From NCBI RefSeq assembly GCF_031457275.1, contig NZ_JAVDWH010000001.1:2480001-2544000 (forward strand): a DNA stretch of 64,000 nt, in the 5' to 3' direction. Each line of letters opens with the position of its first letter. Within the stretch, counting starts at the first letter, position 1. Both the position numbers and the translations under genes were made by a program. Below the pieces are notes generated by a model. It made no database searches, had not been told where the DNA came from, and saw only the letters and a program-made list of their open reading frames with translations. Of the stretch, positions 47,779 through 57,144 are shown in pieces. The DNA comes from Aeromicrobium panaciterrae. GTDB taxonomy: Bacteria > Actinomycetota > Actinomycetes > Propionibacteriales > Nocardioidaceae.

Positions 47779-49248
47779 TCACACCCCATCTCGTCCATGG
47801 ACGAGGCGAACAGCGCCGTCGCGCCGCGGATCTGCCGCGGCAACCAGGCGTCCATCCGGCTTGCGCAGGGTGACGCCAACGCCGCCGTAATACATCGACG
47901 GCGTGGTCTCGATCTTCACGTCCTCGTCCGGGCGACCAGCGCGGTGTACGTGGACTCGCGGGTGGTTGACGGCGTCCTGGAGCCCGAGTCCGCCATTGAT
48001 GAATCCTGCAAGCACCTGAACGATCGCCGTCGTGATGCGGTCCGCACCGGGCGATCCGATCGCGATCGACGATCCATCGGGGTGGTGGCCAACAGTCGGC
48101 GCCATGTTGGACAGCAACCTCGTACCCGGAGCAAGGCCGTGCAGCCCCTTGGCGTTGAGCTCCTGCTCACCGAGGCAGTTGTTGAGCCAGATGCCGGTGC
48201 CCTTGGCGATCATTCCCGAGCTGTAGCCGGACGACACCGTGATGGCGCAGGCCCCTCCATCACTGTCGGTCGCCGAGACGTGCGCCGTCGATCCGGATTC
48301 GAGAACCGCGAGGTGGTCGCGGTCGATCAGCTCGAGGAACGCTGCAGCATCGCGCTCAAGATCTTCGCTGTGGTCCAAGGTGTCGAGTCGGTGCCCCAGC
48401 ACTGCGCGCTGTACGCGTACGAGGTGGTCGACATCCGCGCTCGGGTGATCCTCAAGCAGCCGCAGCATCGCCGCGACGCACACGCCGCCGACCGAAGGAG
48501 GCGGGTTGGTACCGAGTTGCCACTCGCCGACCGTGCTCATCAGGGATGGTCTGACGATGGGCCTGTACGCCGCCAGATCGGCGGGACCCAGAATCCCGCC
48601 ACGGTCGATCACGTCGTCGCTGATCAGCCTTGCCAGGTCACCCGTGTGCAGCGCCGACGGCCCTTCCTCAGCGATCAGCTCGAGCGCACCCACCAGATCG
48701 GGCAGGTTGACCAGACCCGTCGAGATGGTGCCGTCGTCGTGGTGCACGGCGGCATGGCTCTGGTCGTCCCAGCCGAAGATGTCGTCATGGACGTAGTCGA
48801 GATAGAAGCGCGACGCCGTACCGAGCTGGAAGCCACCACGGGCGACCTCGATCGCCGGCGCAACAAGCTCCCGCCAGGGCACACTCCCCCAGCGTTGATG
48901 CGCCTCTCCGAACGCCGCCACTGAGCCGTGGCAGGCGACGGAGCCAGCGCCGATCGTGACGGTGACACCCCCGCCGTAGTCGGTGTAGATATCCCACGTA
49001 CCGCCGCCGAGCGCGCGATCTCGGCCGGGCATGTCCATCCAGCCGTCGACCGTATGTGGCGCGCTGCCGTCGGGCGGCTGGACCGTGATGAACCCGCCGG
49101 AGCTCAACGAGACGATGCCAACTTCATTGACCATCGTCACCAGAGTCGTGGCGATCGCGGAGTCGATGGCATTGCCGCCCGCCAACGCAATCTGTTCACC
49201 GGCGTCAGCGGCAGCCTCGTTCGGCGCAGAGATCGCGACGTCGGGCAT
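47779..49248 (-). CDS. Gamma-glutamyltransferase family protein
   Basis: A 489-residue Ntn-hydrolase of the GGT family. The proenzyme layout is seen: a large-subunit part with NEAAADAGEQIALAGGNAID and SSGGFITVQPPDG, then the junction STAHVSATDSDGGACAITVS, where the Thr would be the self-cleaving nucleophile. The small-subunit part has SSGMIAKGTGIWLNNCLGEQ and NMAPTVGHHPDGSSIAIGSP. There is no signal peptide and the protein is shorter than E. coli GGT (about 580), as in cytoplasmic cephalosporin-acylase-like members. The substrate is uncertain. TAACCT ends 6 nt before the ATG. Confidence 0.88.
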   Translation of the reverse strand: MPDVAISAPNEAAADAGEQIALAGGNAIDSAIATTLVTMVNEVGIVSLSSGGFITVQPPDGSAPHTVDGWMDMPGRDRALGGGTWDIYTDYGGGVTVTIGAGSVACHGSVAAFGEAHQRWGSVPWRELVAPAIEVARGGFQLGTASRFYLDYVHDDIFGWDDQSHAAVHHDDGTISTGLVNLPDLVGALELIAEEGPSALHTGDLARLISDDVIDRGGILGPADLAAYRPIVRPSLMSTVGEWQLGTNPPPSVGGVCVAAMLRLLEDHPSADVDHLVRVQRAVLGHRLDTLDHSEDLERDAAAFLELIDRDHLAVLESGSTAHVSATDSDGGACAITVSSGYSSGMIAKGTGIWLNNCLGEQELNAKGLHGLAPGTRLLSNMAPTVGHHPDGSSIAIGSPGADRITTAIVQVLAGFINGGLGLQDAVNHPRVHVHRAGRPDEDVKIETTPSMYYGGVGVTLRKPDGRLVAAADPRRDGAVRLVHGRDGV

Positions 49249-49254
49249 GCCGGA

Positions 49255-49260
49255 AGGTTA
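49255..49260 (-). promoter_or_regulatory. -10 hexamer TAACCT of the GGT-like gene
   Basis: TAACCT, then TCCGGC, then the ATG at 49248. It lies in the 17-nt gap after the VOC gene, so the GGT-like gene may be transcribed both from here and by read-through. Confidence 0.4.
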
Positions 49261-49265
49261 TCGGG

Positions 49266-49775
49266 TCACACGTTGATCGAGATGCCGATCCCACCGAGCG
49301 TCTGACCGCCGAACCGAGCAATCTCTGCCTCGAGGTTCAACGGGCTCGTGGCCTTCCGCGAGTCGAGAACCTCTTGGGTGAGCCGGTCGGCTGGCACGAG
49401 CCAGCTGACCTCGAACTCGATGCCGTCGGGATCCTGGGCATACAGCGCCTTGGTCGTTCCGTGATCGGTGGCGCCCACGAGGGCTCCTGCGTCGACCAGT
49501 CGCTGGCGTGTGGCGGCGAGCTCGTCGAGCGTGTCGACCTCCCATGCCAGGTGATACAGGCCGACCGTCGTACGACCGGCTCCCGAATCCCCTGCCTGGG
49601 CGCCGATCTGGAAGAGCCCGAGATCGTGGTCGTTGTTGCTGCCATTGGCCTGCAGGAACGCAGCTCCGGGGAAAGCCATGACGGTCTTGAACCCCAGCGT
49701 GCTGGCGTAGAACGCGACGCTGGCATCAACATCGCGGACGTAAAGCACTGCGTGGTTGAGACGAGTGACGGGCAT
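49266..49775 (-). CDS. VOC family dioxygenase/glyoxalase-like protein
   Basis: A 169-residue vicinal-oxygen-chelate protein with the two beta-alpha-beta-beta-beta modules of catechol 2,3-dioxygenase-like members. Probable metal ligands are the His in RLNHAVLYVRDVDAS, the His in GLYHLAWEVDTLDEL and the Glu in DGIEFEVSWLVP. The ATG at 49775 is set by AGGAGA 6 nt upstream. The promoter region (49787-49818) is an unusually AT-rich island containing GATAAGATAAAT. The substrate is unknown; ring cleavage or detoxification are the usual roles. Confidence 0.9.
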   Translation of the reverse strand: MPVTRLNHAVLYVRDVDASVAFYASTLGFKTVMAFPGAAFLQANGSNNDHDLGLFQIGAQAGDSGAGRTTVGLYHLAWEVDTLDELAATRQRLVDAGALVGATDHGTTKALYAQDPDGIEFEVSWLVPADRLTQEVLDSRKATSPLNLEAEIARFGGQTLGGIGISINV

Positions 49776-49832
49776 GATCGTTCTCCTAGTTAGTTGAATC
49801 TTCATTTATCTTATCACGACTAGGCACACGGC

Positions 49833-49838
49833 TAGGCT
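49833..49838 (+). promoter_or_regulatory. -10 hexamer TAGGCT of nhaA
   Basis: TAGGCT ends 6 nt before the ATG at 49845, with no ribosome binding site between: a leaderless arrangement. Confidence 0.5.
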
Positions 49839-49844
49839 GGGCGC

Positions 49845-51101
49845 ATGGTCTCTCGGCTATTCGGACGGGGCTCGTGGCCCGAAGCATCACGCATAGCCGA
49901 CATCCTTCGTCAGGAGACGCTCGGCGGAGTGCTGCTGCTGATTGCCACGGCTGCAGCCATCCTTTTCGCCAACCTCGGCGACGGATATGCCAATCTCCGC
50001 GACACGGCATTCGGACCAGAGTCGCTGCACCTCCACCTGACCCTGGGCGGATGGGCGTCCGACGGCTTGCTCGCGATCTTCTTCTTCGTCGCCGGGCTCG
50101 AGCTGAAGCGTGAGTTCGTCGGCGGAGACCTGCGCGACCCGCAGCGTGCAGCGCTCCCCGTGGTCGCTGCACTCGGCGGTATGGCCGTACCCGCTCTGGT
50201 GTTCGTGTTGTTCAACCTCGGCGGCTCCCTGAAGGGATGGGCGATCCCGACGGCAACTGACATCGCCTTCGCCCTCGCCGTCCTGGCCGTGATCGGCAGC
50301 CACCTGCCCGGCGGCCTTCGTACGTTCCTGCTCACCCTTGCGGTGGTCGACGACCTGATCGCGATCATCATCATCGCTGTCGTCTACACCTCGTCACTGC
50401 ACCTCAACTACCTGCTACTGGCGCTGCTGCCACTTCTGGCGTTCACGGTCCTCGTACAACGGCGGGTCAGCTCGTGGTGGCTGCTGCTCCCCCTCGCCGG
50501 AGCCACGTGGGCGCTGGTGCACGCCTCAGGCGTCCACGCCACCGTCGCGGGCGTTCTGCTCGCGTTCGCCGTTCCGGTCCTGCGTAGCGATGGCGGTGAA
50601 GGTGTCGGTCTCGCAGAGCACTTCGAGCACCTCTTCCGACCGCTGTCATCCGCAATCGCGGTGCCGATCTTCGCGTTCTTCGCGGCCGGAGTGAACGTCG
50701 AAGGGTGGGCTGGATTCAAGGACGCGATGACCGAACCGATCACCCTCGGCATCATCGCCGGACTCTTCCTCGGCAAGACGGTCGGCATCTTCCTGGCGAC
50801 CTGGCTGATGGCGACGTTCACCGGCGCCCAACTCGATGAAGACCTCGACTGGCCCGATGTATTCGGCGTCGCGATGCTTGCCGGAGTCGGCTTCACGGTC
50901 TCGCTGCTGATTGGCGAGCTCGCGTACGGCGTCGGCAACCTCACCGACGAGCACGTCAAGATCGGCGTCCTTGTCGGATCAGTCGTCTCGGCACTTGGTG
51001 CAGCGCTGATCCTGACCTCCCGCAATCGCCGCTATCGCGAGATCGATGCCCGCGAGCGCCTCGACAGCGACAGCGACGGCATTCCCGACGTGTTCCAGTG
51101 A
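49845..51101 (+). CDS. nhaA: Na+/H+ antiporter NhaA
   Basis: A 418-residue inner-membrane antiporter exchanging sodium for protons, with about 12 transmembrane segments. The ion-binding aspartate pair is in [20 protein letters not shown], and other NhaA marks are [20 protein letters not shown] and [20 protein letters not shown]. The charged C-terminal tail ([17 protein letters not shown]) is common in actinobacterial homologues. It diverges from the VOC gene with 69 bp between them. It gives sodium and alkali tolerance. Confidence 0.96.
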   Translation: MVSRLFGRGSWPEASRIADILRQETLGGVLLLIATAAAILFANLGDGYANLRDTAFGPESLHLHLTLGGWASDGLLAIFFFVAGLELKREFVGGDLRDPQRAALPVVAALGGMAVPALVFVLFNLGGSLKGWAIPTATDIAFALAVLAVIGSHLPGGLRTFLLTLAVVDDLIAIIIIAVVYTSSLHLNYLLLALLPLLAFTVLVQRRVSSWWLLLPLAGATWALVHASGVHATVAGVLLAFAVPVLRSDGGEGVGLAEHFEHLFRPLSSAIAVPIFAFFAAGVNVEGWAGFKDAMTEPITLGIIAGLFLGKTVGIFLATWLMATFTGAQLDEDLDWPDVFGVAMLAGVGFTVSLLIGELAYGVGNLTDEHVKIGVLVGSVVSALGAALILTSRNRRYREIDARERLDSDSDGIPDVFQ

Positions 51102-51177
51102 CCAGGCCCAACTAGTTCTAAAGAACTATCCACACTGTGAATATCGCTGTGGGAACGCGTTGTGATTGCCGCCCGTT

Positions 51178-51183
51178 TAGGGT
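51178..51183 (+). promoter_or_regulatory. -10 hexamer TAGGGT of the coiled-coil protein gene
   Basis: TAGGGT ends 7 nt before the ATG at 51191; no ribosome binding site is seen. Confidence 0.45.
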
Positions 51184-51190
51184 GGCGGTC

Positions 51191-52069
51191 ATGGACCTCG
51201 GCTCGATTGCGCACGATCTCTACTCCGTGCCTCCTGAGGAGTTCATCGCGGCTCGCAAGGAGAGCGTCGCTGCCGCTCGCACCGCAGGCGACCTGGCGTT
51301 GAGCAAGGCGATCGGCGAGCTCCGCAAGCCCAGCTCCGCCGCGGTGGTGATCAACCTGCTCGCCCGCAACAGCGAAGAACTCCTGCAGGACGTCGCTGAC
51401 CTTGGCGAAGAGTTGCGCGAAGCCCAGGAGCAGGGTGACGGCGCACGCCTACGCGAGCTGAACGGCGAACGGAAGACCCTGCTCAGGCAAGTGGCCGTCG
51501 AGGGAGCCGAGCTGGCCAGTGAGCACGGTGTCTCGTTCAGCGCGGCGGTCGCGAACGGTGTCGACGAGACCATCAAAGCCGCGCTCGCCAGCTCCGAGGC
51601 TGCCCGAGCCGTGCAGGCAGGACTTCTGGTGTCAGCGCTCTCGGGAGCCGGAATGGGCTTCATCGACCTGTCAGACAGCGTGGCGTTGCCAGGCTTCGAG
51701 CTGAACCCACGTGAGGACCGACCCCGGGAGCGCCGGCTCACCGCAGTCCCCGATCTTCCAGACCCCAAAGTCGCTCAGGAGGACGCCGCGCGCGATCTGG
51801 TCGCCGAAGCAGTCGACGCGGCGGACCAGGCCGACACCGACCTCAAGGAGAGCGAGACAGCGTACGAGGCCAATGAGCTGGCACGGGCGGAGTTGCACCA
51901 GCGCATCGACGACCTGAAGAAGGAGCTCCAGACACTTCAGGAAGACGCGGCTGAAGCGGATGCCGACTCACGAGGACTGCAACGAGCCGTCGCTCAAGCC
52001 ACCAAGGCTCGCGATACCGCTCACAAGGAGCTGGCCAGGGCCAGGGAACGGCTGGATCGCCTCAGCTAG
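51191..52069 (+). CDS. Hypothetical coiled-coil protein
   Basis: A 292-residue protein of unknown function, largely alpha-helical, with no signal or membrane segment. Residues about 1-180 are a conserved-looking helical domain (HDLYSVPPEEFIAARKESVA, ALSKAIGELRKPSSAAVVIN, LLVSALSGAGMGFIDLSDSV). From about 195 a proline- and acid-rich hinge leads into a long heptad-like coiled coil rich in Ala, Glu and Lys to the end. The ATG at 51191 is preferred over upstream codons because of the -10-like hexamer and loss of similarity before it. It converges with guaA. Confidence 0.75.
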   Translation: MDLGSIAHDLYSVPPEEFIAARKESVAAARTAGDLALSKAIGELRKPSSAAVVINLLARNSEELLQDVADLGEELREAQEQGDGARLRELNGERKTLLRQVAVEGAELASEHGVSFSAAVANGVDETIKAALASSEAARAVQAGLLVSALSGAGMGFIDLSDSVALPGFELNPREDRPRERRLTAVPDLPDPKVAQEDAARDLVAEAVDAADQADTDLKESETAYEANELARAELHQRIDDLKKELQTLQEDAAEADADSRGLQRAVAQATKARDTAHKELARARERLDRLS

Positions 52070-52073
52070 GCGA

Positions 52074-53633
52074 CTACTCCCACTCGATGGTTCCGGGCGG
52101 CTTGCTGGTGATGTCGAGTACGACGCGATTGACCTCGTCGACCTCGTTGGTGATCCGGGTCGAGATGCGCTCGAGCACGTCGTACGGGAGACGGCTCCAG
52201 TCGGCAGTCATCGCATCTTCACTCGAGACAGGCCGCAGCACGATCGGGTGACCGTACGTACGGCCATCGCCCTGGACGCCGACGGAGCGGACGTCGGCGA
52301 GGAGTACGACGGGGAACTGCCAGATGTCACCGTCGAGGCCAGCAGCGGTCGTCTCGTCGCGGACGATCAGGTCAGCGGCACGCAGGATGCGAAGACGATC
52401 GGCATCGACGGCGCCGACGATGCGGATCGCGAGGCCAGGGCCGGGGAACGGGTGCCGACCAACGATCGCCTCGGGAATGCCGAGCTGCCGACCGACGTCG
52501 CGTACCTCGTCCTTGAACAACGTACGAAGCGGCTCGATCAGGCTGAACTCAAGGTCTTCGGGCAAGCCGCCAACGTTGTGGTGGCTCTTGATGTTGGACG
52601 CGCCCGCTCCCCCACCGGATTCGACGACGTCGGGGTAGAGCGTCCCCTGCACGAGGAACTTCACGGGCGGTCCGGGCGTCGCGAGGACTTCGCGCTCGGC
52701 AGCCTCGAAGACGCGGATAAACTCGCGTCCGATGATCTTGCGCTTCTCCTCGGGGTCACTGACGCCAGCGAGGAAGCCGAGGAACTGGTCCTTGGCATCG
52801 ACGACCTTGAGGTCAACGCCGGTTGCCTTCACATAGTCCTTCTCGACCTGCTCGGCTTCGCCTTCGCGGAGGAGTCCGTGGTCGACAAACACGGCGGTGA
52901 GCTGATCACCAATCGCGCGTTGTACGAGTGCAGTCGAGACGGCTGAGTCGACGCCGCCCGAGAGCGCGGAAATGACGCGGGAGTCGCCGACCTGCTTGCG
53001 GATGAGCTCGATCTGCTCCTCCACGATGTTGCTGCTGGTCCAGGTCTGGCGGCAGCCGGCGATCTCTACGAGGAACTGCTCGAGGATCTGCTGGCCGTGC
53101 TCGCTATGCATGACCTCGGGGTGCCACTGCACGCCAGCAAGGCGGCGGCCGGTGTCCTCGAATGCGGCAACCGTCGCGCGTGGGGAGTTGGCGTTGACAG
53201 TGAATCCCTCGGGAGCGCCGATGACTTCGTCACCGTGCGACATCCAGGACGTCAGCGTCTCGGGAAGTCCAGCGAGCAGCGTTCCGGGTTCGAGGACCGA
53301 GACCGCTGTACGGCCGTACTCACGCTGACCGGTCTTGGCGACATTGCCGCCGAGCGCCTGCGCCATGGCCATGAATCCGTAGCAAATACCGAATACGGGC
53401 ACATCGCCCTGCAACATCGCCGGATCGAGCCGCGGTGCGCCCTCTTCGTACACGGACGACGGGCCACCCGAAAGGATGATCGCTGCGGGCTTGCGAGCCA
53501 GAATTTCGGCCGCTGACATGGTGTGCGGAACGATCTCGGAATAGACCCGAGCCTCGCGTACGCGGCGAGCGATCAGTTGCGCGTACTGCGCCCCAAAATC
53601 AACGACAAGGACAAGGTCATGTTCGGGGGTCAC
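52074..53633 (-). CDS. guaA: GMP synthase (glutamine-hydrolysing)
   Basis: A 519-residue enzyme converting XMP to GMP. The N-terminal class I glutamine amidotransferase has the catalytic Cys in [17 protein letters not shown] and the His-Glu in [18 protein letters not shown]. The ATP-pyrophosphatase domain has the P-loop [20 protein letters not shown]. The C-terminal dimerisation domain ends [17 protein letters not shown], the usual terminus. The GTG start has TAGACT 6 nt upstream and no ribosome binding site. A guaB3-like gene lies about 10 kb away at the window end. Confidence 0.97.
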   Translation of the reverse strand: MTPEHDLVLVVDFGAQYAQLIARRVREARVYSEIVPHTMSAAEILARKPAAIILSGGPSSVYEEGAPRLDPAMLQGDVPVFGICYGFMAMAQALGGNVAKTGQREYGRTAVSVLEPGTLLAGLPETLTSWMSHGDEVIGAPEGFTVNANSPRATVAAFEDTGRRLAGVQWHPEVMHSEHGQQILEQFLVEIAGCRQTWTSSNIVEEQIELIRKQVGDSRVISALSGGVDSAVSTALVQRAIGDQLTAVFVDHGLLREGEAEQVEKDYVKATGVDLKVVDAKDQFLGFLAGVSDPEEKRKIIGREFIRVFEAAEREVLATPGPPVKFLVQGTLYPDVVESGGGAGASNIKSHHNVGGLPEDLEFSLIEPLRTLFKDEVRDVGRQLGIPEAIVGRHPFPGPGLAIRIVGAVDADRLRILRAADLIVRDETTAAGLDGDIWQFPVVLLADVRSVGVQGDGRTYGHPIVLRPVSSEDAMTADWSRLPYDVLERISTRITNEVDEVNRVVLDITSKPPGTIEWE

Positions 53634-53639
53634 GCAGGC

Positions 53640-53645
53640 AGTCTA
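53640..53645 (-). promoter_or_regulatory. -10 hexamer TAGACT of guaA
   Basis: TAGACT, then GCCTGC, then the GTG at 53633. TTACCC lies 17 nt upstream of the hexamer as a weak -35. A leaderless start is likely. Confidence 0.55.
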
Positions 53646-53707
53646 TCGGCGCAAAATTACTTGGGTAACGACGTAACCATGTGTGTATCGCCTCGTTTTA
53701 CAGAGTG

Positions 53708-53736
53708 GATCTAACAAAACTCCCTCCCGTTAGATC
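53708..53736. promoter_or_regulatory. Inverted repeat GATCTAAC-N13-GTTAGATC upstream of guaA
   Basis: A perfect 8-bp inverted repeat with a 13-nt spacer, 75-103 bp upstream of the guaA start in the 212-bp gap between guaA and the GMC gene. It could be a regulator site or a weak hairpin; no matching known motif was recognised. Confidence 0.4.
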
Positions 53737-53760
53737 ATGTGCCCACTTCTAGTTGGCACA

Positions 53761-53801
53761 ACAGGGCCCGACCCGTGAGCTCCCTCCCGGTCGGGCTCTG
53801 T
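53761..53801. terminator. Terminator after the gabD2-choD unit
   Basis: ACAGGGCCCGACC pairs with GGTCGGGCTCTGT (one G-U) around a 15-nt loop, about 45 nt beyond the choD-like stop. The rest of this 212-bp gap holds the guaA promoter and an inverted repeat, and no gene. Confidence 0.7.
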
Positions 53802-53845
53802 GCTTTAGTGGCACTTTTTCCCGTGATTGCAGGGAATTCGTACGC

Positions 53846-55540
53846 TCAGCTGACGCCGATAATCGGCAAACGCAGCGCCGCGGGGGCGTCTGCGGGCACA
53901 ACCGGGCTCTTCGGGGCGATCGGATCGATCTTGCGGTACGCCTGGCCCACGGCGGGGCGTAGGTCTTCCTCACCCTTGTTGGGCCAGTACGACATCGCAC
54001 GCTCGGTCTGAGCGGTGATCGTCAGCGAGGGATTCACGCCCAGGTTGGCGGTGATCGCCGAGCCATCGGCCACGTGCAGGCCCTCGTGGCCGAAAAGTCG
54101 CTGATACGGGTCAACGACACCGTTTTCGGGGCTGTCGCCGATCGCGCAGCCGCCCATGAAGTGCGCGGTCAGCGGAACGTTGAACGGCTCACCGATCGTG
54201 CCGCCCGGCGTACCGCCCATCTCCTCGGCCATCATCTGTACGGCGCGATGTCCGGGCTCGATGAACGCGGGGTTGGGTGCACCATGGCCCTGCTTGGAGG
54301 TCAGCTTGCGTCGACCGGTGATTCCGCGCTTGGTGTAGGTCGTGATCGAGTTGTCGTGCGTCTGCATGACCAGCGCGATGATTGTGCGCTCCGACCAGTG
54401 GCGCAGGTCGTAGAGCTTGAACAGGAAGCGCTTCTGGGCCCACATCTCACGGAGCCACACCCGCCAACGAGCCTTGTCAGAGCTGCCATCCGTCAGCACG
54501 GTCTGCATCAGCGACATGGCATTGGAGCCCTTGCCGTAGCGGGTCGGCTCGATGTGGGTGTACTCGTCCGGGTGGAAGGACGAGGTGATCGCCACACCCT
54601 CGCTGTAGTCGACGTCCTTGCCGTCGGCGATCGAGCCGAGGAGCGCCTCAGAGTTCGTACGCGTCAGCAGGCCCAGGCGGTCCGAGACACCCGACAGGTG
54701 GCCCTTGTCCTTCATCTTGTGCAGCAGTTTCTGCGTGCCCATCGTGCTGGCGGAGAACACGACCTGCTCGGCGGTGATCTTCTTGCGCGGGCGGAATCGC
54801 TTGTTCGTACGGCGCACTTCGATCTCGTAGCCGCCACCGGGCAGCGGTCGTACGGCGGTGGCTGTCGTGAGTGGGTGCACCTCTGCACCGGCCTTCTCGG
54901 CCAGGTGGAGGTAGTTCTTGACCAAGGTGTTCTTGGCGTTGTGGCGACAACCCGTCATGCACTCGCCGCAGTTGAGGCAGGCGTTGCGCTCGGGCCCGGC
55001 ACCTCCGAAGAACGGATCCGCCACCTTCTCCCCCGGCTGACCGAAGAAGACGCCGACCGGCGTGTGGTGGAACGTGCCGCCGACGCCCATGCGTTCGGCA
55101 ACCTTCTTGACGATCTCATCGGCCGGCGACACGTACGGGTAGACCGTGACGCCGAGCATGCGCTTGGCCTGGTCGTAGTACGGAGCGAGCTCCGCCTTCC
55201 AGTCCGTGATGTGGCCCCAGGCGGAGTCCTTGTAGAACGGGTCGAGCGGTTCGTACAACGTATTGGCGTAGACCAGCGAGCCTCCGCCGACTCCCGCGCC
55301 CGACAGGATCAAGACGTCTTTGAGCTTGTCGATGCGCTGGATGCCGTAGCAGCCGAGCTGGGGCAACCACAGGAACTTGCGCAGCCGCCACGAGCTCTTG
55401 GCGAAGTCAGCGTCCTCGTAGCGTTTGCCCGCCTCGAGAACAGCGACCTTGTAGCCCTTCTCGGTCAGCCGGAGCGCGGAAACGCTGCCGCCGAAGCCCG
55501 AGCCGATGACCAGGACGTCGTAGTCGAACTCGGCGCTCAT
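53846..55540 (-). CDS. choD: GMC family oxidoreductase, ChoD-like
   Basis: A 564-residue FAD-dependent oxidoreductase of the actinobacterial cholesterol-oxidase-like group. The FAD loop is YDVLVIGSGFGGSVSALRL at the N-terminus, with SGAGVGGGSLVYANTLYEPL and the C-terminal GCAIGDSPENGVVDPYQRLF and ADGSAITANLGVNPSLTITA. The ATG at 55540 is chosen because it starts at the FAD fold and overlaps the gabD2 stop by ATGA; an upstream frame adds non-homologous residues. A cluster of four cysteines, CLNCGECMTGCRHNAKNT, has ferredoxin-like spacing. Sterol oxidation is only a family-level guess. A terminator follows. Confidence 0.9.
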   Translation of the reverse strand: MSAEFDYDVLVIGSGFGGSVSALRLTEKGYKVAVLEAGKRYEDADFAKSSWRLRKFLWLPQLGCYGIQRIDKLKDVLILSGAGVGGGSLVYANTLYEPLDPFYKDSAWGHITDWKAELAPYYDQAKRMLGVTVYPYVSPADEIVKKVAERMGVGGTFHHTPVGVFFGQPGEKVADPFFGGAGPERNACLNCGECMTGCRHNAKNTLVKNYLHLAEKAGAEVHPLTTATAVRPLPGGGYEIEVRRTNKRFRPRKKITAEQVVFSASTMGTQKLLHKMKDKGHLSGVSDRLGLLTRTNSEALLGSIADGKDVDYSEGVAITSSFHPDEYTHIEPTRYGKGSNAMSLMQTVLTDGSSDKARWRVWLREMWAQKRFLFKLYDLRHWSERTIIALVMQTHDNSITTYTKRGITGRRKLTSKQGHGAPNPAFIEPGHRAVQMMAEEMGGTPGGTIGEPFNVPLTAHFMGGCAIGDSPENGVVDPYQRLFGHEGLHVADGSAITANLGVNPSLTITAQTERAMSYWPNKGEEDLRPAVGQAYRKIDPIAPKSPVVPADAPAALRLPIIGVS

Positions 55541-57111
55541 GCGCGCGGCGTCCGACGCAGGACCTTGAGTCCGACTGTGAGCAGCTTGGCCCACGTGCGG
55601 GCCTGCAGGGCGCTCGGACCGTTCATCGGCATGAGGCGCTGGACGCCGATCGACTGTGGCTCGGTGTAGCGCAGGATGCCCTCGGCGCCCTGTCGACGGC
55701 CGAGACCGGACTGGCGCATGCCACCCATCGGCGCGTCGACGCTGCCGAAGGTCGCGGAGAAGCCTTCGTTGATGTTGACCGTGCCAGCCTTGATGCGAGA
55801 CGCGATCGCCTTGGCCTCGCGAGGCTTGCCCCAGAGGCTGGCGTTGAGGCCGTACTCGCCGCCATTGGCGAGCGCCACAGCGTCTTCGGTCGTCTTGTAC
55901 GGGTAGAGCGACGCCAGCGGGCCGAAGGTCTCACCAGCAAAGCACTCGGCCGACTCCGTGACGCCTTCGAGGACCGTGGGCTCGTAGAAGTATGGGCCCA
56001 GGTCCGGGCGCCCCTTGCCACCGGCCAGGACTGTCGCGCCATTGGCGACAGCATCCTTCACATGGGCGGTAACCGTCTCGAGCTGGGACTGCGAGACCAG
56101 CGAGCCGATGTCGGCATCCCAGTCGAGAGCCGCGCCCAGCGCGAGGTGTTCGACGCGCGTTACGAACGCGGTCTTGAACTCCTCGTACTTCTCTTCCGGT
56201 ACGTAGAGGCGCTCAATCGAGACGCAGAGCTGACCAGCCGAGGAGAAGCACGCCTCGACCGCACCTGCTGCGGCCTTGTTGATGTTGGCGCTCGGGAGGA
56301 CGATCATCGGGTTCTTGCCACCGAGCTCGAGAGAGCAGCTCACCAAACGAGCAGCTGCCTGCTGGGCGATGAGCTTGCCGGTCGCGGTGGATCCGGTGAA
56401 ACAGATGTAGTCGGCGCGCTCGATGATCGCCGTGCCAACGACCGAACCGGCACCGCTGACGACCTGCCAGATCTCGGCCGGGAAGCCGGCCTTGCGCATC
56501 AGTTCGATGCCAGCCAGCGCAATGAGCGGGCTCTGGCTGTCGGGCTTGTGCACGATGGCGTTGCCAGCCGCGACAGCAGGGATGCCGTCCGAGACGGCCA
56601 TGGTGAGCGGGTAGTTCCACGGGCTGATCAAACCGACGACACCCTTGGGCTGCGGGATGACGGTGACGCTGGTCAGCAGCGGCAGCGCACCGTTGCGACG
56701 CTTGGGCTTGAGCTGCTTCTTCAAGCGACGCGCATAGAAGCGGGCCGTCAGGGCCACGTGCGCGATCTCATCGAACGCGTGCGCGCGGCTCTTGCCCGAC
56801 TCGATCTGGATCAGGTCCATCAGCTCGTCCTGGTGCTCAAGTACGAGGTCGTGCAGGCGAAGCAGCGCCTTCTTGCGCTCACGCAGTGACGTCTTGGACC
56901 ACGCCTCCTGGGCCGTACGAGCAGCAGCAAACGCCGCCTCGACGTCCGCGATGCTCGAGACGGGGATCTCGGCGACAGGCTCACCATTCATCGGCGAAAT
57001 CGTCGTACGAGTCTCGCCAGAGGTGGTCCGGATCAGCGCCGTGAGTTCGGCAACCCTCTCAGGTGTGACCAGCGAAGAAGTAGTTTTTGGTGCGGCTTCA
57101 GCAACAGACAT
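55537..57111 (-). CDS. gabD2: Succinate-semialdehyde dehydrogenase (NADP), GabD2 type
   Basis: A 524-residue aldehyde dehydrogenase oxidising succinic semialdehyde to succinate, feeding the TCA cycle. The NAD(P) segment is GVVGLISPWNYPLTMAVSDG, the general-base Glu is in SCSLELGGKNPMIVLP, and the catalytic Cys is in CFSSAGQLCVSIERLYVP. The order and wording match mycobacterial GabD2. The ATG at 57111 is preferred over 57123: TATGCT, a -10-like hexamer, ends 7 nt before it, inside a palindrome. It is coupled to the GMC gene by a four-base overlap. Confidence 0.93.
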   Translation of the reverse strand: MSVAEAAPKTTSSLVTPERVAELTALIRTTSGETRTTISPMNGEPVAEIPVSSIADVEAAFAAARTAQEAWSKTSLRERKKALLRLHDLVLEHQDELMDLIQIESGKSRAHAFDEIAHVALTARFYARRLKKQLKPKRRNGALPLLTSVTVIPQPKGVVGLISPWNYPLTMAVSDGIPAVAAGNAIVHKPDSQSPLIALAGIELMRKAGFPAEIWQVVSGAGSVVGTAIIERADYICFTGSTATGKLIAQQAAARLVSCSLELGGKNPMIVLPSANINKAAAGAVEACFSSAGQLCVSIERLYVPEEKYEEFKTAFVTRVEHLALGAALDWDADIGSLVSQSQLETVTAHVKDAVANGATVLAGGKGRPDLGPYFYEPTVLEGVTESAECFAGETFGPLASLYPYKTTEDAVALANGGEYGLNASLWGKPREAKAIASRIKAGTVNINEGFSATFGSVDAPMGGMRQSGLGRRQGAEGILRYTEPQSIGVQRLMPMNGPSALQARTWAKLLTVGLKVLRRTPRA

Positions 57112-57118
57112 AGGGGCG

Positions 57119-57136
57119 AGCATACCGCTGGTATGC
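57119..57136 (-). promoter_or_regulatory. Palindromic operator over the gabD2 -10
   Basis: GCATACC-GCT-GGTATGC (57120-57136) is a perfect 7-bp inverted repeat. The likely -10 TATGCT (57124-57119, minus strand) overlaps its end and lies 7 nt before the gabD2 ATG. A dimeric repressor bound here would block the gabD2-choD promoter. Confidence 0.5.
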
Positions 57137-57144
57137 CTTTCCGA

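Noticed and set aside
47305..48924. 539-codon plus-strand open frame
   Set aside because: Antisense to the GDPD and GGT-like genes; composition is that of a shadow.
54074..55669. 531-codon plus-strand open frame
   Set aside because: Antisense shadow of the ChoD-like gene.
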